A DNA stretch of 16,347 nt from Echinostoma caproni (lineage: Eukaryota > Platyhelminthes > Trematoda > Plagiorchiida > Echinostomatidae): the NCBI GenBank assembly GCA_900618425.1, contig UZAN01041846.1:37860-54206 (forward strand), read 5' to 3'. Below, piece after piece: positions 1-9,726 of this stretch. Numbering within the stretch: position 1 is the stretch's first letter; each line of letters begins with the position of its first letter. The translations under genes were made by a program, and so were the position numbers. The notes beneath the pieces are model-generated. The model was given only the letters and a program-made list of their open reading frames with translations, searched no databases and was not told the origin of the DNA.

Positions 1-184
1 ATAGGCTTATCAGATATGCTCAACGGTTACGTCCTTTTTCTGATTGGGAAAATATCAGATCTTTCGAATGTGATGCGAAGACTTGAATTAGCAAAAGCGA
101 CTCCCATCCTCCTCGACGATAATGATGATGATGGATTCATCACTATAATAAAGGACTTTTCATCGCCTAATCAATACCGGGATT

Positions 185-602
185 ATGGAGAGGATGTCAC
201 TGCGTGTACTGTGGTTAGTCTTTGAAGGTATTTTTCACCTATTCCACCAGTCACCTAGGCCCTATTTGATTCAATGTAAGCAAGAATTATTGAGCTATAA
301 CTGTTTCATATTTCTGGACAAAGTTAACATTATCCGTCATGCGAGTCTGATAGCTTCTTCGGATTCTGTGACTCTTTCTACTACTGAATAAAAATCTTGA
401 AACGTTCATGCGCTTTGTTTGCGGTGATTTTAACCAATTTGAGGCGAATTTTTCTAAATTTGTTGGGTTGAGGAAAGGCTGCGAACTTTCAAAACAGCAT
501 TAACGCTCACTTGGACTTGTGTTTAGCAACTAACCTAATCTTTTCTATGCACCCCACAGATCACCAATCTGATCATGTCGCGAGTAAGATTTATCCATTC
601 GT
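185..602 (+). pseudogene. Decayed EEP endonuclease domain of a non-LTR retrotransposon
   Basis: The endonuclease/exonuclease/phosphatase domain of non-LTR retrotransposons nicks target DNA to prime reverse transcription. Three successive pieces in three frames keep the domain order. First, 185-391 (frame 2) begins MERMSLRVLWLVFEGIF, like the 'LW' strand before the catalytic core, and contains QELLSY. Second, from about 399 (frame 3) RFVCGDFNQFEANF carries the GDFN catalytic motif at 423-434, and the frame stops at 501. Third, 490-600 (frame 1) has LDLCLATN from 511 and SDH at 568-576, the usual histidine motif that closes the domain. Order and spacing (about 45 codons from GDFN to SDH) fit a CR1/Jockey-like EEP domain, slightly shortened. 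The frame changes and stops mean no working enzyme. The N-terminal glutamate motif was not found, though 130-185 may hold remnants. The family assignment comes from motif recognition only; the clade is uncertain. Confidence 0.68.
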
Positions 603-635
603 ATACGTCTATTCATCAGGTCTGGCGACTGCGAC

Positions 636-1026
636 GTGATTGGAGGTCAATCCCAATCTGAGAACATCACGAGAATTGGAGATCTGATCACTAAAAACAA
701 ATTTTATATTCTCACTCACTCTGATTTATTGACTTCCCAGTTTCATCTTACTGATTATCTAACTTTTCTGATGGTGTTCGTTGCCAACGCGAAACCCCTT
801 ATGTTCATACACACAGTACTTGAAATCCGTTCTTCATCCAGCATTTCAGCTGCACCAGATGGGAACTGTGAAACTGTTAACGATGGTTTGCGTAGTGTTA
901 GGCAATATACATCTTAATCTCTCTTTGTATTGTTACGATCTTCCTTGTCATCACGCACCTACTAGAGTATTAGTTCACAATCATCAATGCTTGACCGGTT
1001 TTCTGTCATGGTCACTTCTCCTGTAA
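636..1026 (+). mobile_element. Probable continuation of the same non-LTR element (endonuclease-RT linker, start of RT)
   Basis: Just downstream of the SDH motif, the open frame 636-917 reads GDLITKNKFYILTHSDLL and then DYLTFLMVFVANAKPLMFIHT. CR1/Jockey-like elements often have a linker here with a G-x-W-I-T block, a block of hydrophobic residues and a 'FFPxKxxxxHxxDKPW' block. The KPLMFIHT stretch matches the last of these loosely, but DKPW is missing. A second frame (about 820-930) reads LKSVLHPAFQLHQM, which may correspond to the 'R-Q-x-A-F' start of the reverse transcriptase region. No core RT motif such as F/YxDD was seen up to 1280, so the element is truncated or too decayed to follow. 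This call depends on position and weak similarity, so confidence is modest. Confidence 0.38.
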
Positions 1027-1280
1027 GTATTTAATAGTTTGGTATACTGTCAGTTTTAATTTGAAATATATTGATTTAAATCATTCGATTTCTTTAAGAA
1101 TCCCTATCTCTGAAGTAAGTTGACCAAATAATTTCTCATCTACCCCACTATGACGAAGTATATTTTCTCGAAAATGCGAGTTATCAATGGGTCTGTCGAT
1201 TTTAAACCGCTTTTGAATCGTTCTAAACGCAAAATGCAGCTGTATTCCACAGAAGAGTACACGATAAAATCATGTAGCGA

Positions 1281-1569
1281 ATGGCCGTTCTGATCCATCT
1301 GTTGATTACCATCTTTCAACCCGCCACACCTCCGGTAGCTGTCTTAGTGTTGATTTTACCCGAAATCATACGTGATACTGTGATGGAAGGCAGTTCAACG
1401 AGAGTCCTGGTTATCGACCGAATCAAGAATGGGGCTCATCCGACCAGACGCGCGGACGCAGCGGCGGGAAGTGCCTCGCGAGACAATGTTGACTGCCACC
1501 CGAAACGAGCGAATCGACAATTACAGCCCGAAAGACGATCCGCAGCTAACGGGAAAGATACCCACCGAA
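1281..1569 (+). pseudogene. Decayed C-terminus of Ty3/Gypsy Pol polyprotein
   Basis: The end of Gypsy Pol, after the integrase core, usually has a short strand-rich domain ending in a 'VSIDRLKPA' motif, then a basic tail. Here the sequence reads KSYVIL from 1363, then STRVLVIDRIKNGAH, with VLVIDRIK at 1404-1427. Next comes an arginine-rich tail that, in another frame, reads RTQRREVPRET, similar to the TRxGRxxxxPxR tail of these proteins. Frame changes between these pieces and the lack of any integrase core upstream show a fragment. The interval is visibly more GC-rich than its flanks, which fits insertion from elsewhere. It leads directly into the probable LTR at 1570. This is known for the family by motif and inferred here; chance similarity is unlikely given both motifs and the adjacent LTR-like block. 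Confidence 0.58.
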
Positions 1570-1824
1570 TGTCACAACGTCGGAGCTGTTGATCAACGCA
1601 TCTCGCGCCGCAATTGGGTCAAACCAGTCGGAATGGCACGCGGAAGAAGAGGCAACGTACGTGCCAAGTGCGGACCAAAACCAACAAGGAATGACGCAAA
1701 TAAAGAGGCATGAATCATCCCGCCGCGCGGTTGAGAATTGACTGTATATAATCGAACGCATACCCTGTTTGTTTTTGAATTGGATCAATAAACGTTTTCC
1801 CAGCCAGTTCGCCTTCTCGTTACA
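1570..1824 (+). repeat. Probable 3' LTR of the Gypsy-like element
   Basis: The block starts TGTCACAACG and ends CTCGTTACA, a TG...CA pair whose ends form an imperfect inverted repeat, as in LTRs. Inside are a TATA-like TATATAAT (1745-1752) and an AATAAA signal (1787-1792), in the order expected of U3-R-U5. The length, 255 bp, is typical of a small LTR. The upstream flank has only a weak purine tract (around 1551-1559), and no matching 5' LTR or target duplication was found, so exact ends are uncertain. The block would have provided promoter and poly(A) signals for the element. Confidence 0.48.
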
Positions 1825-3412
1825 ATACGAGCATCATGGTTTTCATTGAAGTAAAAGGTCGTTCTTAATGTACTTGTCCCATTTTACGAAAACAGTTTTA
1901 TGCTTTCCCGATAATATTCCCTGATTCATTTGTCAAATAATTCAATTTGATTCTTAGGTTCTCAACTTTTTATTCTTGCCGGAATTGTTTACTTAAACTC
2001 AGCTTAGAAAAACAGTCACTGCCCAACATTTCCAGTCTTGTAGGCCCTTTTTTAGGAGAGTTAAACAACAAAAACATCCTCTACAGAATGATTTAAACCT
2101 GGAAAAAACAACTGACCATTTTTACCACAATGGTTTTCAGAGGGACATACGTTTTACAAGTGGACTTCTATCTAGATGCAATTTGTATTTCCTTCAAGTT
2201 CGGTTGGAAAATTATTTGACCTATTACCGTCATTTACCTCCAATAAAAGCTAAAAATCATNATCATTTCGACCACTTTTGAAGTTGGCCTTTTTCCTTGT
2301 TATTACAGTTGCTTGCTGAAACCCATCGATGCATTTGATATGACCATCGTTGGTTGACAAGCATGTCGCCTGTATGAGTCGTCGCGTATTAGTGACCGAT
2401 TGAGCTCATCACACTACGCTAAATCGTGTAAAAAGTCCGCCCGAATTGTACACTGTAAGGGGGGTTTCGTTTGACCCAAGTTGCAGTTGCTGTGATGGCT
2501 TTTGGCGATTGAGCTCTGCAATCATAACCAGCAATGCTTTGGCTGTCGCAAGCCGTGATAACAAATATGATTGGAAAAGTTCCATAGGCACTTATGCTCC
2601 TTAGAATAGGGAGCCTTACTCACCGCTTGGTCTGAATCGACCTGCACGTCTGTGTCTGACACATGAACGGAGTAATTATGAAAAGTTGAACTGGGCCAAA
2701 TGACCGCAATTCAGGCACCTGTTGGTACAGACTTCTGCCCACACAACGCTCCGTCGTAAATTATCTGGCAGATACCTCCTGCAACATGGAGGCATCAACA
2801 ATGAACTGAAATCTCAGTTGAATTTGTCTCTATCGCGTTTTTTCTGAGTATGCTGTTTATCTGCTTTCGGCTGTGTGGCCTCTAGTGAATCTTAATCCCC
2901 GGGTGGATCTAAGCAAATACTTCAGTTAACTTGACCTGAATTTCCTTGTTGTTGTACGCAGGTTTCATGCTTATCGCAGTACAGAGGCACTCCCCTGGTC
3001 AACTCAACCACTCCTTCCTTATCCAGTTGAACATTCATGAAACCACTTCGGGACCAGAAGGGATCAGAGGCGGAAATAGAGATCTCTCGGGTTCGTAAAC
3101 TCCCTTGAGGGATGGCTGGAATCGCATGGCAAGATAATTTATAGGGAACACGATTTACGTGTAAATGCTGTTGTATTACCAAAGTTGTGAGGAAAGGCAA
3201 CTGTGTAACTCTCTTCCTTTACACCTTTACACCAAACGGAGATCATGGGGAGAACGAGGTCTTGTGTCTTCTCATGTATGACTGGAGGTCAGCCAACATA
3301 TTTGATTATAGTTCACGAATGTGAATGAAAGCTAGCTGTGCGCGATTCACAAACCTCAGTTCGTCAGATCGCATCGTGTTACGTATGGATAATGGAGATC
3401 ATATATTAGTGT
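1825..3412. other. No recognisable gene; a few short open frames
   Basis: AT-rich up to about 2280, with one ambiguous base at 2261. Two open stretches stand out. On the plus strand, 2404-2610 is open for about 69 codons between stops and reads RVKSPPELYTVRGVSF and later FWRLSSAIITSNALAV; it has no recognised family. On the minus strand, 2936-3200 is open for 88 codons and is flanked by a TTACACAG acceptor-like and a CAG|GTCAAGT donor-like sequence, but the acceptor lacks a pyrimidine tract. Neither shows a known domain. The rest shows nothing I can name. Confidence 0.5.
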
Positions 3413-3837
3413 GGTGATCCAGGCCTACACGATGGCACCTACCCTGGAGCGGCGCGTTACAGTTTCAGGACATTAGCGATCAATCAAGTCTGAATGTTGA
3501 CGTCAATAGCACGCTCATAGCTTCTGAATACACCTCATTGGTGGATGGTGCCAGCCAATCCTACACAATGCAGACAGAAACAAGATTATGCAAGCAGTGC
3601 TGCAATCCAATTGGTTGAAGCCCAGGTAGCCAATAATCTCCCTTTGTACATATTATTTAATCACCTTTATTTCTTCCAATAAATGAACTACTTACTGCCT
3701 GTCCTCTGGCTTTTTCCTCGCGTTTCGTTCTCTTGGGACATTGATTCTGCGATCCATTCCGTGATAGCTGATTGTCAATTCGGGTCCTGTAGTTCATATT
3801 GCGTGGTTGGTGTTCCGAATTCCGTGAGTATTACTAT
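3413..3837 (+). repeat. Dispersed repeat, copy A
   Basis: This block aligns by eye with 9727-10150 in the same orientation. Shared landmarks in order are GGTGATCC, CCCTGGAG followed by CGTTACAGTTT, CGATCAATC/TGATCAATC, CAGCCAATC, TTTGTACATAT, CTTTATT...TTC..CAATA, GAACTACT, and TTTTCCTCGCGT. It contains an intact AATAAA at 3678-3683, so the plus strand may be the sense strand and the AATAAA the end signal of a transcript or an LTR. No protein is recognisable. It ends directly at the (TAC)n array. It could be a solo LTR, the 3' end of a retroelement or a short non-autonomous element; I cannot tell which. Confidence 0.82.

Positions 3838-3880
<43 letters not shown>
3838..3880 (+). repeat. (TAC)14 microsatellite
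   Basis: An uninterrupted run of 43 bases with a TAC unit, preceded by the slightly imperfect TATTACTATTAC. It sits exactly at the 3' edge of dispersed repeat copy A. The long runs of one residue seen in translations across it are a product of the repeat, not a protein feature. Confidence 0.97.
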
Positions 3881-4108
3881 GTTATGTTCCGAAAAGGCGG
3901 TGCTGGTTGAGCAGAGTTCCTTATTGCAGAATACAGATTGAAGGTCACTAATTTTGCATGCATAACACGAAAAGCTCATCAGAAACATGCCTTCGCAGCA
4001 CATCGCGGTACATAGGGCAATGGGTAGAGCAGGTGGTGTTTATTCTTCCCAAATATATTACTTGGTCCTTGATGGTCTTGTTCTATTTTTAATCATTGAA
4101 AGTTACCG

Positions 4109-4128
4109 ACTACTCACACGTGAGTAGT
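4109..4128. repeat. Near-perfect palindrome beside a microsatellite
   Basis: ACTACTCAC (4109-4117), a two-base AC centre, then GTGAGTAGT (4120-4128): nine base pairs of perfect dyad symmetry including a CACGTG-like E-box core shifted by two bases. It lies 10 bases before the second ACT array and shares ACTACT with it, so the array may have grown from this sequence. Confidence 0.85.
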
Positions 4129-4137
4129 ATCTCATAA

Positions 4138-4138
<1 letters not shown>

Positions 4139-4170
<32 letters not shown>
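4139..4170 (+). repeat. (ACT)n microsatellite, second array
   Basis: A 32-base uninterrupted run of the same trinucleotide, in the same strand and orientation as the array about 260 bases upstream. The flanks differ from those of the first array, apart from a weak AGGCGGT...GTTGG similarity downstream of both (around 3894 and 4184). Confidence 0.97.
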
Positions 4171-7100
4171 AATCATTACAATTAGGCGGTTAGTTGGATT
4201 TGCGTGCGTTACTTCCTGATGGAACGGAGCTTCTCGTTTTTCGGACCAGCACTGTCTCTGCAAACCTGTCATACAGGCCCATGATTCGGATCAAACCGGG
4301 GGGTGTAGGCAAACATATTCTCGTTGATTCATTTTCCACTCCGCAAGAACCGCTTACACTTGGGATGAAATGGTGATACGATGAACAGCCCAGGTATCAG
4401 TTCATCGGGTTCGTTTTTTAATTATTTGATCTACCGGTCGACTGGAGGAAGAATAGTGGATACCGGTGTAGTAAGGTCGTGGCTTACCAAGAAGTGACTT
4501 CAGTTTGTGAAATGACCGCAAGCGATGTCATCATCATCGTCTGTTGTTGCTATTTATTAAAAAAACGTAAAGGATAAAATGGATTTATCTTTTGGAGCAG
4601 TTTTCAAAGTTTATTTTTGATTGCGTTTTTGAAACCGATCCCCAGGAATTAATAAAAGATCAGAACAACTATTCGTAACCTCCTAGATTGATTCGCGTGT
4701 CTGCCTGGCCTATCATCCCTCAAAACCGACTGAGTGCTTCACTACACCGGAACTGGAATAATTTACTTGACTTCATCAGTCATTTTGAATTAACTATCGA
4801 ACAATGATCAACTGCGCGCTTGGAATTGATGTACACGTAAACAAGATGCATAGCTGAAGAGACATTAAGTGAGATGTGTAGCAACAGTAAATACTTGTTA
4901 ATCCCTAGGTGTTACCGCGCAAACTTGCGTTCAAACTAAATAGAATTCCAATATTTCAAGACACTTTTAATCACTTTCGCCCCCCTCCATCGCTGTTTAT
5001 ATTCCCAAGTTGATACAATCATAAGTGGAAATGTTGACCAAGTACTTGCTTAGTGATCACCGTGATTTGTGAGCGACGTTGAAATATATGAACACAAAAC
5101 GTGCCTGGAATCGATGTTCGATTTTCACCACAACTGCAGAACAACTTTCCCCAATTTTATTCTCTAGATTTTTGTTTATCATTTTACTTCTTTAAAAGTT
5201 AGTTAAACCATTGATTGGCCCAAACAGAGGTTTAAAGTCTTATTGTCGAATTGGTAGATAAAAATGGAGCTCTTCGTATATCCTTGGAAATCCAAAACTG
5301 ACACATTCTATAAATGAAAAGTGCATGCGGCACTCAGCCATGATTTTGAGCCGTTCGAAACAAGGCTGATCCCCGATTGTAAATAATACACCCACTGTAC
5401 ACTTTCCAGTTCGAGATCGTTGGCTAGCAAAATCGTGACAAAAAAACCCTGAGAAGTCCGTAGTAAATGACAAACCAAACCGATAGAACGATACGATCCA
5501 GCAATTACTCTTCCCGGTACCACCAAACTTGAAGGGCGATTCTCTTCTTCAATATCACTACTGAATAAATCTAACGGTTTAAGTAGTACTCTGCTTACAA
5601 CAAACTGTTCTATCTGAATTGATTGCATGAAGCTGCGGCTCGATGAAGCTTTGCAGCACTCTAATTTTTACCAAGTTGTTACCAATGGTTTCCAGTACAG
5701 GTGCGACAGGAAATATCACAACGATCACGTTCCGGTCATTAATCACGGTGCCCCGTTTGTTATAAGTGAGAGTCACAGTTCAGGGGAGACTATTCATTTG
5801 AACTTACAGTATACTTGAAACAGAGTTCTTGAAAATAACAGCAGGGCATTATTACTACCATTATTAATGTTACATAATTTTAGTTTTGCACTTTTGTAGA
5901 ACTAATGACCTTTCTTAGGTAGCTTGTTATCCAACCACTGATCGTACAAGTGGTCATGGAAACGGCGAGGGAAGACAAAAGAATGGGATAGTCATGTGCC
6001 ACTTTACGGTCCGTGAAATATGTTACTTCATACACTATTTTCCAACTGCATCATCAAAAGGTACCCACAAATTACTGTCATTATTTAAAGAGCAAATTTT
6101 ATAAATACTGGGATGTGACAAATCCAGCCATTAGGTAGTATTTATTTGAGGTAAAACACCCAACCGAGGGTTGTGCACTTAAACAAATATTTCCCATCCT
6201 TCTTTCTCTTATTTTGATTAGTCGCAGGAACAGATGAATGAGTTTGATAGGAAATACCAAGAGACATAACATCACCGGTACGCATACATTTTGACTGTCT
6301 ATCTACTGGTATATTCTTTCGTTTTATGGTACATTTGATATCAAGCATACCCGGTCGTTTTATCCTACAACGTATATCGTTGACCGGCACAAATTTTCTA
6401 AACATGAGAGGAACCCTACTAACTGAGAATCTAAAAGCAGGGACATGACAAAATTATCTGCTCAAAATATCACTAACTTGCTTGTCTTGTGTTTCTTCAA
6501 TATCGTCTGTGTTAATCCATACTTTGATTGCGCAATACTGCTTCTAATGAGGTGCTTTATTTTAGCCCAACTTTGAAAAGGTTATTACGAACCGGCATAT
6601 ATCAGCTCCACGAATGCTACCGATGTTGCACCATTAGGGCCTGTCTGCCTTCAGACTGTTACACGCTTCTTTCACGATGGTTTACAAGCCGGTTATTTAT
6701 CCTTTCAGTTTGAAACGGATTTAAATCAAAACAAATATGTGGATTCCCTCTGCAATCTTTTGCTCACTCCTTCTGTACCTGATAGGATATCTATTATATC
6801 CAGCAGATAAAATAAATTCACGATATGAAGAAATATCTCATGGTATCCACGCGCGTAGTGTTCTTTTACTTAACTGAAGTAACCATGGTTCCCCACTTAG
6901 ATATTCAGGCAATTTTTACATTTTTAAAATTTGGCGCACTTCAAGAAATTCTTCTATGCAGTCTATACCTCCTCAAATTAAAGTGAATCCGATGTAATTT
7001 TAAGTGAATCCTTTGAAACTACAATGGAATTTAACCAATAGCACAACCCGCAGAGTGATTTGTTCTTCGATCGTCACACATCACTGATTGGACCGGGTCC

Positions 7101-8081
7101 ATCAAAACCCTGTCTAGTAGGGGTGAACTGATTTCTCCATCAACAAATAAAAGTACTTTTAGAGCGCGTTCCCGAGCGAGGATGAACGTTTCGGTAGAGT
7201 GCGCTTTGACCAACCCCCCCGCTCCATCCAGGTACGTTGTGACCTTGACCGTTGATCGTGCGAACTTTGGACGAGGATGGATGGATGGTGGCAACTGGCT
7301 CCGGTTGGCCGAGTAAGGAAACGAATCACGTCAGGAAGGATCTAAATATCGGTCACCATACTCAGGCGTGAAGGTCTGGATGAATCATTGCACGAGTGGA
7401 GTCAACCTAGGCCCTCTATAGCCTAGTGAGTAAATTCCTTTGAGACAGAGGTCCCCTCAAAAACACATCTATTCCTTTGAGCCAAGTGTAATTTGCTATA
7501 TAGTTCTGGCATTGAAAGGAACACTTGATAAGATACTTAACAATGGACATGGATACAACGAAAGAATGTATATTTCGTATCTGAATAGCAAGATTAAATT
7601 AGAACTCATTCACCAGCTAACAGAAATTTTATTTTTTCTTTTTAATTCCCGAACTGGCAAATGCATTCTATCCACAATGCCAATGCCAACAATCTCTCAC
7701 AGTTTCTTTCTTTGTAACTCACCTTCGTCGCAAAAGTTCTTATTCGGGTTACATCATCTATCATTCTCGTCCCATCTTTTTACAGCCTAATTACATTTGT
7801 GCGATCCTCATAGTTCAATGATTTGGGAATGTGGTGAAAGGAATAACTCACAGTTATCCACGATTCTGCAAACCGGTCATCTTATGTGAATAAATAAAGT
7901 TTATGGGAAATTGGACGTTGAATTTTCACTTGTCACAAGACCATAATTTGTTCCTCTGCTAAAAATTAGTCAAAAATCGACGATATTCTGAGATCAGTGA
8001 AACCAGTGATTTGGTCTCTGTTTCTATTTCATGTTATTTGTTTGATTGTTTGAAAACAAGGAACAGATGGAATCTATTTGG
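4171..8081. other. Long interval with no recognisable gene
   Basis: Mostly AT-rich. Open stretches that resisted recognition: 4194-4376 plus (60 codons); overlapping minus-strand frames covering 5240-5776, including the window's longest at 5308-5628 (106 codons, starting MQSIQIEQFVVSRVLLK); and 6142-6405 minus (87 codons, very basic, with AATAAA overlapping its stop on that strand). A GC-richer patch at 7180-7420 includes a 264-base open frame on the minus strand (7031-7294), a small GGAT repeat near 7275-7290, and a CTAGGC...GCCTAG dyad at about 7404-7425. Plus-strand AATAAATAAA occurs near 7890. None has a domain or splice context that I trust. Confidence 0.5.
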
Positions 8082-8106
8082 ATATATGAAAGATATATTC
8101 ATATAT
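8082..8106. repeat. Perfect hairpin, 9-bp arms
   Basis: ATATATGAA (8082-8090), a seven-base loop, then TTCATATAT (8098-8106). It is AT-rich and lies about 200 bases before the transposase relic, but it is too short and internal to be called a terminal inverted repeat. Confidence 0.8.
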
Positions 8107-8281
8107 TTATCAGCATTTCCTCAGATTGCATGACCTTTTATTAGCCCAGTTTCCCAATCAGTTATCGCTTTACTTCCATGAAGTTTACTGCTGATTCAAG
8201 TCAAGCTGCTCATTCAGATAAGGAAATCACATTTTCTTATGATCCACCTACACAATCTGAAAGAGAAATCTGTCGAAGTTA

Positions 8282-8537
8282 TTTGATCTTATTATGGTGG
8301 CAACCGCGCCAATCATTATCGTGCTTTATAGACATATGGTTATGCGATCTAATAACAGATCATATGTGATTGTGTGTGACAACGCGCCTTGTCACTCCAA
8401 ACTGGAAAAAGTGATTGTCTGAGAAAGAGTGAGCATTTTATCGACCTAATACATATTCTACAGCGTTGAATCCGATCGAGCATCCGATGGAGCGTTACGA
8501 ACAGTTACGTCAGAACGGAGCTCCGAAATCAACGTGA
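8282..8537 (+). pseudogene. Broken Tc1/mariner/IS630-superfamily transposase
   Basis: DDE transposases of this superfamily cut and paste DNA; the second catalytic Asp lies in a 'DNAxxH' motif and the last acidic residue in 'YSPxLNPIE'. Here frame 1 reads GGNRANHYRAL (from 8296), frame 2 reads RSYVIVCDNAPCHSKLEK (from 8357) up to a TGA at 8420-8422, and frame 3 reads RPNTYSTALNPIEH (from 8442), continuing MERYEQLRQNGAPKST to a TGA at 8535. The Asp codon is at 8378-8380 and the Glu codon at 8478-8480. They are 100 bases apart, about 33 codons, which matches a DD34E-type spacing after small indels. The first catalytic Asp and the DNA-binding domain were not found upstream, so it is a 5'-truncated, frameshifted relic. 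Terminal inverted repeats were not identified. A C-terminal remnant may run in frame 3 to about 8657. Confidence 0.78.
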
Positions 8538-8657
8538 CCTAATAATCTGTTCATGCTATATATACCCGTTGATTCAGTAAGCCAGAAACAGAAATTTCAG
8601 CTACTATTCATTCGCCCATGTATTCCATTAAACTGTGTCAGACGGCAACAGGTGTTT

Positions 8658-8950
8658 TAGAGTATCAAGTTTAGATTAGCCCCTTCGATTTTTCAGAGGC
8701 ATCATGCATTCTTGATGGTATTGGGTGTGGGTTTCACTCTGTTGGAAATCGTTAATTCCCACGAGGTAATGCATTCAAATGCGATGGAAATGTTTGTGGT
8801 AACCGCATCCATTTATTTTCTATTTGGTATACGTTCATTTTTTTTTTCAATGTTTAACGTTTTCTTCACTGTAACTTAAGAAAAACGTTGGACATCCATT
8901 GTATTGGATGCATAAATGTTAACTTGAATTGGCTACGATTCTATTTCACG
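8658..8950. other. No gene seen; short T run
   Basis: AT-rich sequence downstream of the transposase relic. It has a T10 run at 8838-8847 and a small dyad CATCCA-TTGTAT-TGGATG near 8893-8910. Nothing else can be supported. Confidence 0.5.
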
Positions 8951-9001
8951 CCTCGACTCCGGCTAGGCCTCTGTACACCATTCGTTCTACCAGCTGAATT
9001 A
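8951..9001 (-). repeat. tRNA-like, SINE-like Pol III promoter pair
   Basis: On the minus strand, TAATTCAGCTGGTAGAAC (9001-8984) closely resembles a tRNA D-arm/A box. GGAGTCGAGG (8960-8951) resembles a T-arm/B box with one or two changes. The spacing between them is within about two bases of that in a normal tRNA. The acceptor and T stems do not pair properly, so this is not a working tRNA gene. A tRNA-derived SINE or a tRNA pseudogene is the likeliest reading, but chance cannot be ruled out. Confidence 0.33.
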
Positions 9002-9726
9002 TCAGACATCAGCCACCGCTCAGTTGGCTATCCAATATTCTTACAGAGCTTATAGACACGCAATTTCGATTCACCATCTATCATTTATATTATCCAATCC
9101 CCCTCTAAAGTATCATTGTACTTTAGCGTATTGCTGCTTTGAATTCTTATGCAAGCTAAACACTCTCAATGATAATTCCCTTGTCAAAAATCCCGGTCGC
9201 TAAGCGGTAACAGGTAGTTCGCAGACTGCATTCGGGTTATGCAAGTCTTTTTATCATGACTAATCGGCCCATCGTTTCCGTTCATCTTCACGATTCTAAT
9301 GTCGGCGACAGTGACTGCATCTTTATGGTCATCATAAAGTGGTCCGTATGTCCCAAATTTTTTACCGTTTCTTCACTTTTGCACTTTTTCTGGCTAACGT
9401 TTAATAGTCACAATCCCCTTTATGAAAATAACTTGTACAAAAGATGTTTTTTAAAAAGAACGAAATAAAAAATATTGTCACCATCTATGAAAATTGGGCT
9501 TTTAATGATATTATCAATCTTTCCCGTCTTCCACTCATCGGCGAAAATATCGAAATACATGTGATCATCTTGTAAATGCATGTGGGTGAGTAAACAATCG
9601 TTTTGGGTCACTTGTGATCACGCTTGTGTGAACACACATAGTGCATAAATTGTTTACTTGATGATCGTCTCCATTTGACCTCTTCCATCCTAATTTACTT
9701 GTTCGAACATACTTAATAGGGATTGC
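9002..9726. other. No recognisable gene
   Basis: AT-rich interval up to the second dispersed repeat. Open frames at 9256-9468 (plus) and 9420-9611 (minus) are short, low in complexity and without motifs. A GTGATCAC palindrome lies near 9613-9620. Confidence 0.5.

Noticed and set aside
2936..3200. Minus-strand 88-codon frame flanked by acceptor-like and donor-like sequences
   Set aside because: The acceptor is preceded by purine-rich sequence, the donor is non-consensus and no domain is recognisable; kept only as a remark.
3966..3990. CTGATGAG on the minus strand, as in a hammerhead ribozyme core
   Set aside because: No stem II and no GAAA follow at the required place, so the catalytic core cannot form.
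3775..4003. Open frames with long runs of Thr, Val or Ser
   Set aside because: They are translations of the (TAC)n microsatellite in different frames, not proteins.
4690..4800. RVCLAYHPSKPT reading, like the 'VYHPP' strand of an EEP endonuclease
   Set aside because: No GDFN or SDH motif follows within the expected distance and stops interrupt it soon after; too short to support.
6981..7011. Two AAGTGAATCC copies 21-22 bases apart
   Set aside because: Only two short copies in AT-rich sequence; not enough to call a tandem repeat or regulatory array.
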